Of a DNA stretch of 8,040 nucleotides, positions 6,853 to 8,040 are shown piece after piece (positions within the stretch are counted from its first letter, which is position 1; each line of letters opens with the position of its first letter). The stretch spans positions 1 to 8,040 of the forward strand of contig SKNL01000034.1 of the NCBI GenBank assembly GCA_007120555.1, in the 5' to 3' direction. This stretch comes from Balneolales bacterium. Lineage in GTDB: Bacteria > Bacteroidota > Rhodothermia > Balneolales > Natronogracilivirgulaceae. A model generated the notes under the pieces. It saw nothing but the letters and a program-made list of their open reading frames with translations. It did not search any database and was not told where the DNA came from. The translations under genes and the position numbers were made by a program.

Positions 6853-6862
6853 CAATATAACG
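6807..6862. repeat. 10-bp inverted repeat CGTTATATTG / CAATATAACG
   Basis: The left arm is 6807-6816 and the right arm 6853-6862, perfect over 10 bp with a 36-nt spacer. The right arm ends on the first base of the proposed tgt GTG start. Each arm contains a TATATT box. It could be a pair of operator sites, mirrored promoter elements, or a long-range stem in the tgt leader. Confidence 0.6.
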
Positions 6863-7989
6863 TGTTCCGTCTCATAAAAGAAACGTCGAAAGGCAAAGCC
6901 CGCCGGGGGGAAATGCACACCGGCCACGGCACCATTCCCACTCCGATCTTCATGCCCGTTGGAACGGCGGGCACGGTGAAGGCGGTCGATACGGCCACCC
7001 TGACCGAAAAAATCAATGCGCCCATCATCCTGGGCAACACCTACCACCTGTATCTGCGTCCCGGCACCGGCATCATGGAACAGGCCGGCGGACTCCATGC
7101 GTTCATGAACTGGCCCGGGGCCCTGCTGACCGACTCGGGGGGATATCAGGTCTTTTCCCTGTCCGACATCCGCAAGGTGGAAGCGGACGGCGTTGTCTTC
7201 AAGAGCCATCTGGACGGTTCCCCGCACAAGTTCACACCGGCTCAGGTTGTCGAAACGCAGCGCATTTTAGGCTCAGACATCATGATGGCCCTGGACGAGT
7301 GTCCGCCCTACCCGGCGGAAGTATCCTATGTGACCAAGTCACTCGAGCTTACCCACCGCTGGGCCGGTGAATGCCTCAGGGCATTCCAGCAGAGCTCCGC
7401 CCGCTACGGACACCGCCAGTTCCTGTTTGGCATCTGTCAGGGCGGCATATACCCTGATCTTCGCCGCAACTCGGCGGAAGTGCTGTCCGGCATGGATTTT
7501 GACGGCATGGCCATCGGGGGATTGAGCGTCGGCGAACCGGTGGAAAACATGTATGAAATCACTGACATCAGCACCGATCTGCTGCCGCGTGACAAACCGC
7601 GCTACCTGATGGGGGTCGGCACGCCCGGTGATCTGCTGGAATCGGTGGCGCGGGGGGTGGACATGTTCGACTGCGTCATGCCTACCCGCAATGCCCGCAA
7701 TGGCATGCTTTTCACCCGTAACGGCATAATAAATGTCAGGAATGCCCGATGGAAGACGCATTTCGCTCCGGCGGACGATGGATTTCATTCCGATCTGTGC
7801 ACCGGGCATACCATGGCCTATCTCCATCACCTGTTCCGTGCCGGTGAAATCCTGGGGATACAGCTTGCAACGGCTCACAACCTGACGTTTTACCTGTGGC
7901 TGATGGAACAGATCCGCCGTCATATAGAGGATGATACCTATTACGAATGGTATCCCGGCATGGTCGCCAAAGTGACCGCGCGGGTCTGA
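6862..7989 (+). CDS. tgt: Queuine/preQ1 tRNA-guanine transglycosylase (Tgt), variant zinc site
   Basis: A 375-residue Tgt that swaps guanine 34 in GUN-anticodon tRNAs for preQ1, a step of queuosine synthesis. Signature blocks are TPIFMPVGTAGTVK (27-40), LGNTYHLYLRPG (57-68), LTDSGGYQVFSL (89-100; Asp91), DECPPYP (145-151; Asp145), FGICQGG (189-195), AIGGLSVGEP (217-226) and MFDCVMPTRNARNG (268-281; Asp270 as the nucleophile). The start is taken as GTG at 6862, since VFRLIKETSKGKARRG aligns with the normal N-terminus and the longer open frame upstream is antisense to the sugar transferase. No Shine-Dalgarno is seen. The usual CxCxxC zinc motif reads FHSDLC (308-313), so two cysteines are missing, while Cys313 and His339 remain. 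The C-terminal YLWLMEQIRRHI and YEWYPGMV resemble Bacteroidota Tgts from memory. It is divergent from all other genes here. Confidence 0.95.
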   Translation: MFRLIKETSKGKARRGEMHTGHGTIPTPIFMPVGTAGTVKAVDTATLTEKINAPIILGNTYHLYLRPGTGIMEQAGGLHAFMNWPGALLTDSGGYQVFSLSDIRKVEADGVVFKSHLDGSPHKFTPAQVVETQRILGSDIMMALDECPPYPAEVSYVTKSLELTHRWAGECLRAFQQSSARYGHRQFLFGICQGGIYPDLRRNSAEVLSGMDFDGMAIGGLSVGEPVENMYEITDISTDLLPRDKPRYLMGVGTPGDLLESVARGVDMFDCVMPTRNARNGMLFTRNGIINVRNARWKTHFAPADDGFHSDLCTGHTMAYLHHLFRAGEILGIQLATAHNLTFYLWLMEQIRRHIEDDTYYEWYPGMVAKVTARV

Positions 7990-8009
7990 CAGCGGCTGAG
8001 CAGCAGATG

Positions 8010-8040
8010 GATCACTGCTGACGACAGATCACTGCTGACG
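8010..8040. repeat. Short tandem repeat, 17-bp period, running off the right edge
   Basis: GATCACTGCTGACG occurs at 8010-8023 and again at 8027-8040, separated by ACA, giving a 17-bp period. The second copy ends exactly at the window edge, so the array may continue. It starts 20 nt after the tgt stop. A CAGCAG/CTGCTG pair (8001-8006, 8015-8020) could form a small 6-bp hairpin, but no T-run follows, so I do not call a terminator. Confidence 0.6.

Larger units (their letters stand above)
6697..6861. promoter_or_regulatory. Divergent intergenic region between the sugar-transferase operon and tgt
   Basis: This 165-nt AT-richer stretch must hold the starts of transcription for both directions. 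A TATATT box at 6810-6815 (plus strand; GTTACA at 6785-6790 is a weak upstream partner at 19-nt spacing) could serve tgt. The same TATATT occurs on the minus strand at 6854-6859 and could serve the operon. Because both boxes sit in the arms of one inverted repeat and face each other, the two promoters would overlap. Other sigma preferences in this phylum are possible, so box assignments are tentative. The region also contains a poly-A run (6769-6775) and the repeats listed separately. Confidence 0.5.

Noticed and set aside
6490..6861. Upstream extension of the tgt frame to an ATG at 6490
   Set aside because: The added 124 codons are antisense to the conserved N-terminal region of the sugar transferase, and Tgt family proteins begin at the VFRLIKE region.
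8001..8020. CAGCAG/CTGCTG hairpin after tgt as an intrinsic terminator
   Set aside because: A 6-bp stem without a following T-tract is not convincing; the pairing partly reflects the tandem repeat.
8010..8040. CRISPR array start
   Set aside because: The 14-bp units are separated by only 3 nt; there is no room for spacers and no cas gene is in the window.

Overview
The window looks like chromosomal housekeeping DNA of a Bacteroidota-related bacterium. The best guess is the Balneolota/Rhodothermota side of that group, because of the DUF4199, DUF2085 and DUF2007 membrane/small-protein families, the Bacteroidota-like C-terminus of Tgt, and a moderately high GC content. This placement is inferred from gene families and not proven. 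There is no phage, transposon, CRISPR array, tRNA or rRNA.

Layout. Nine genes lie on the minus strand in one tightly packed array reading from about 6696 down to the left edge. In transcription order they are: a polyprenyl-phosphate sugar-1-phosphate transferase (5281-6696), a DPM1-like GT2 glycosyltransferase (4529-5278), accA (3499-4458), a YbgC-type acyl-CoA thioesterase (3057-3494), nadC (2225-3073), a DUF2085 membrane protein (1743-2228), a DUF4199-like membrane protein (1157-1726), a CPBP-family intramembrane protease homologue (159-1139), and a DUF2007-like protein cut by the left edge (1-155). Spacings run from a 17-nt overlap to 17 nt, apart from a 70-nt gap before accA, so one operon is likely. 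A single divergent gene, tgt (6862-7989, plus strand), fills the right side. The 165-nt region between the two first genes is the only sizeable non-coding stretch.

How the genes work together. The first two genes place and use sugars on lipid carriers (envelope glycan assembly). accA supplies malonyl-CoA for fatty acids, the thioesterase may trim acyl-CoA/ACP, and nadC makes the NAD precursor nicotinate mononucleotide. The last four encode poorly characterised membrane or small proteins. This reads as a mixed envelope/central-metabolism operon and not a dedicated system; I see no clear previously undescribed defence or biosynthetic system.

The more unusual signals are: (a) the divergent promoter region, with two interleaved perfect inverted repeats (9 and 10 bp), a heptamer duplication and a separate 10-bp palindrome, flanked by two genes that both seem to use non-ATG starts; (b) a chain of two tiny ORFs linked by ATGA overlaps that bridges the glycosyltransferase stop and the accA start; (c) a Tgt that lacks two of the canonical zinc-ligand cysteines; (d) a 17-bp-period tandem repeat running off the right edge.
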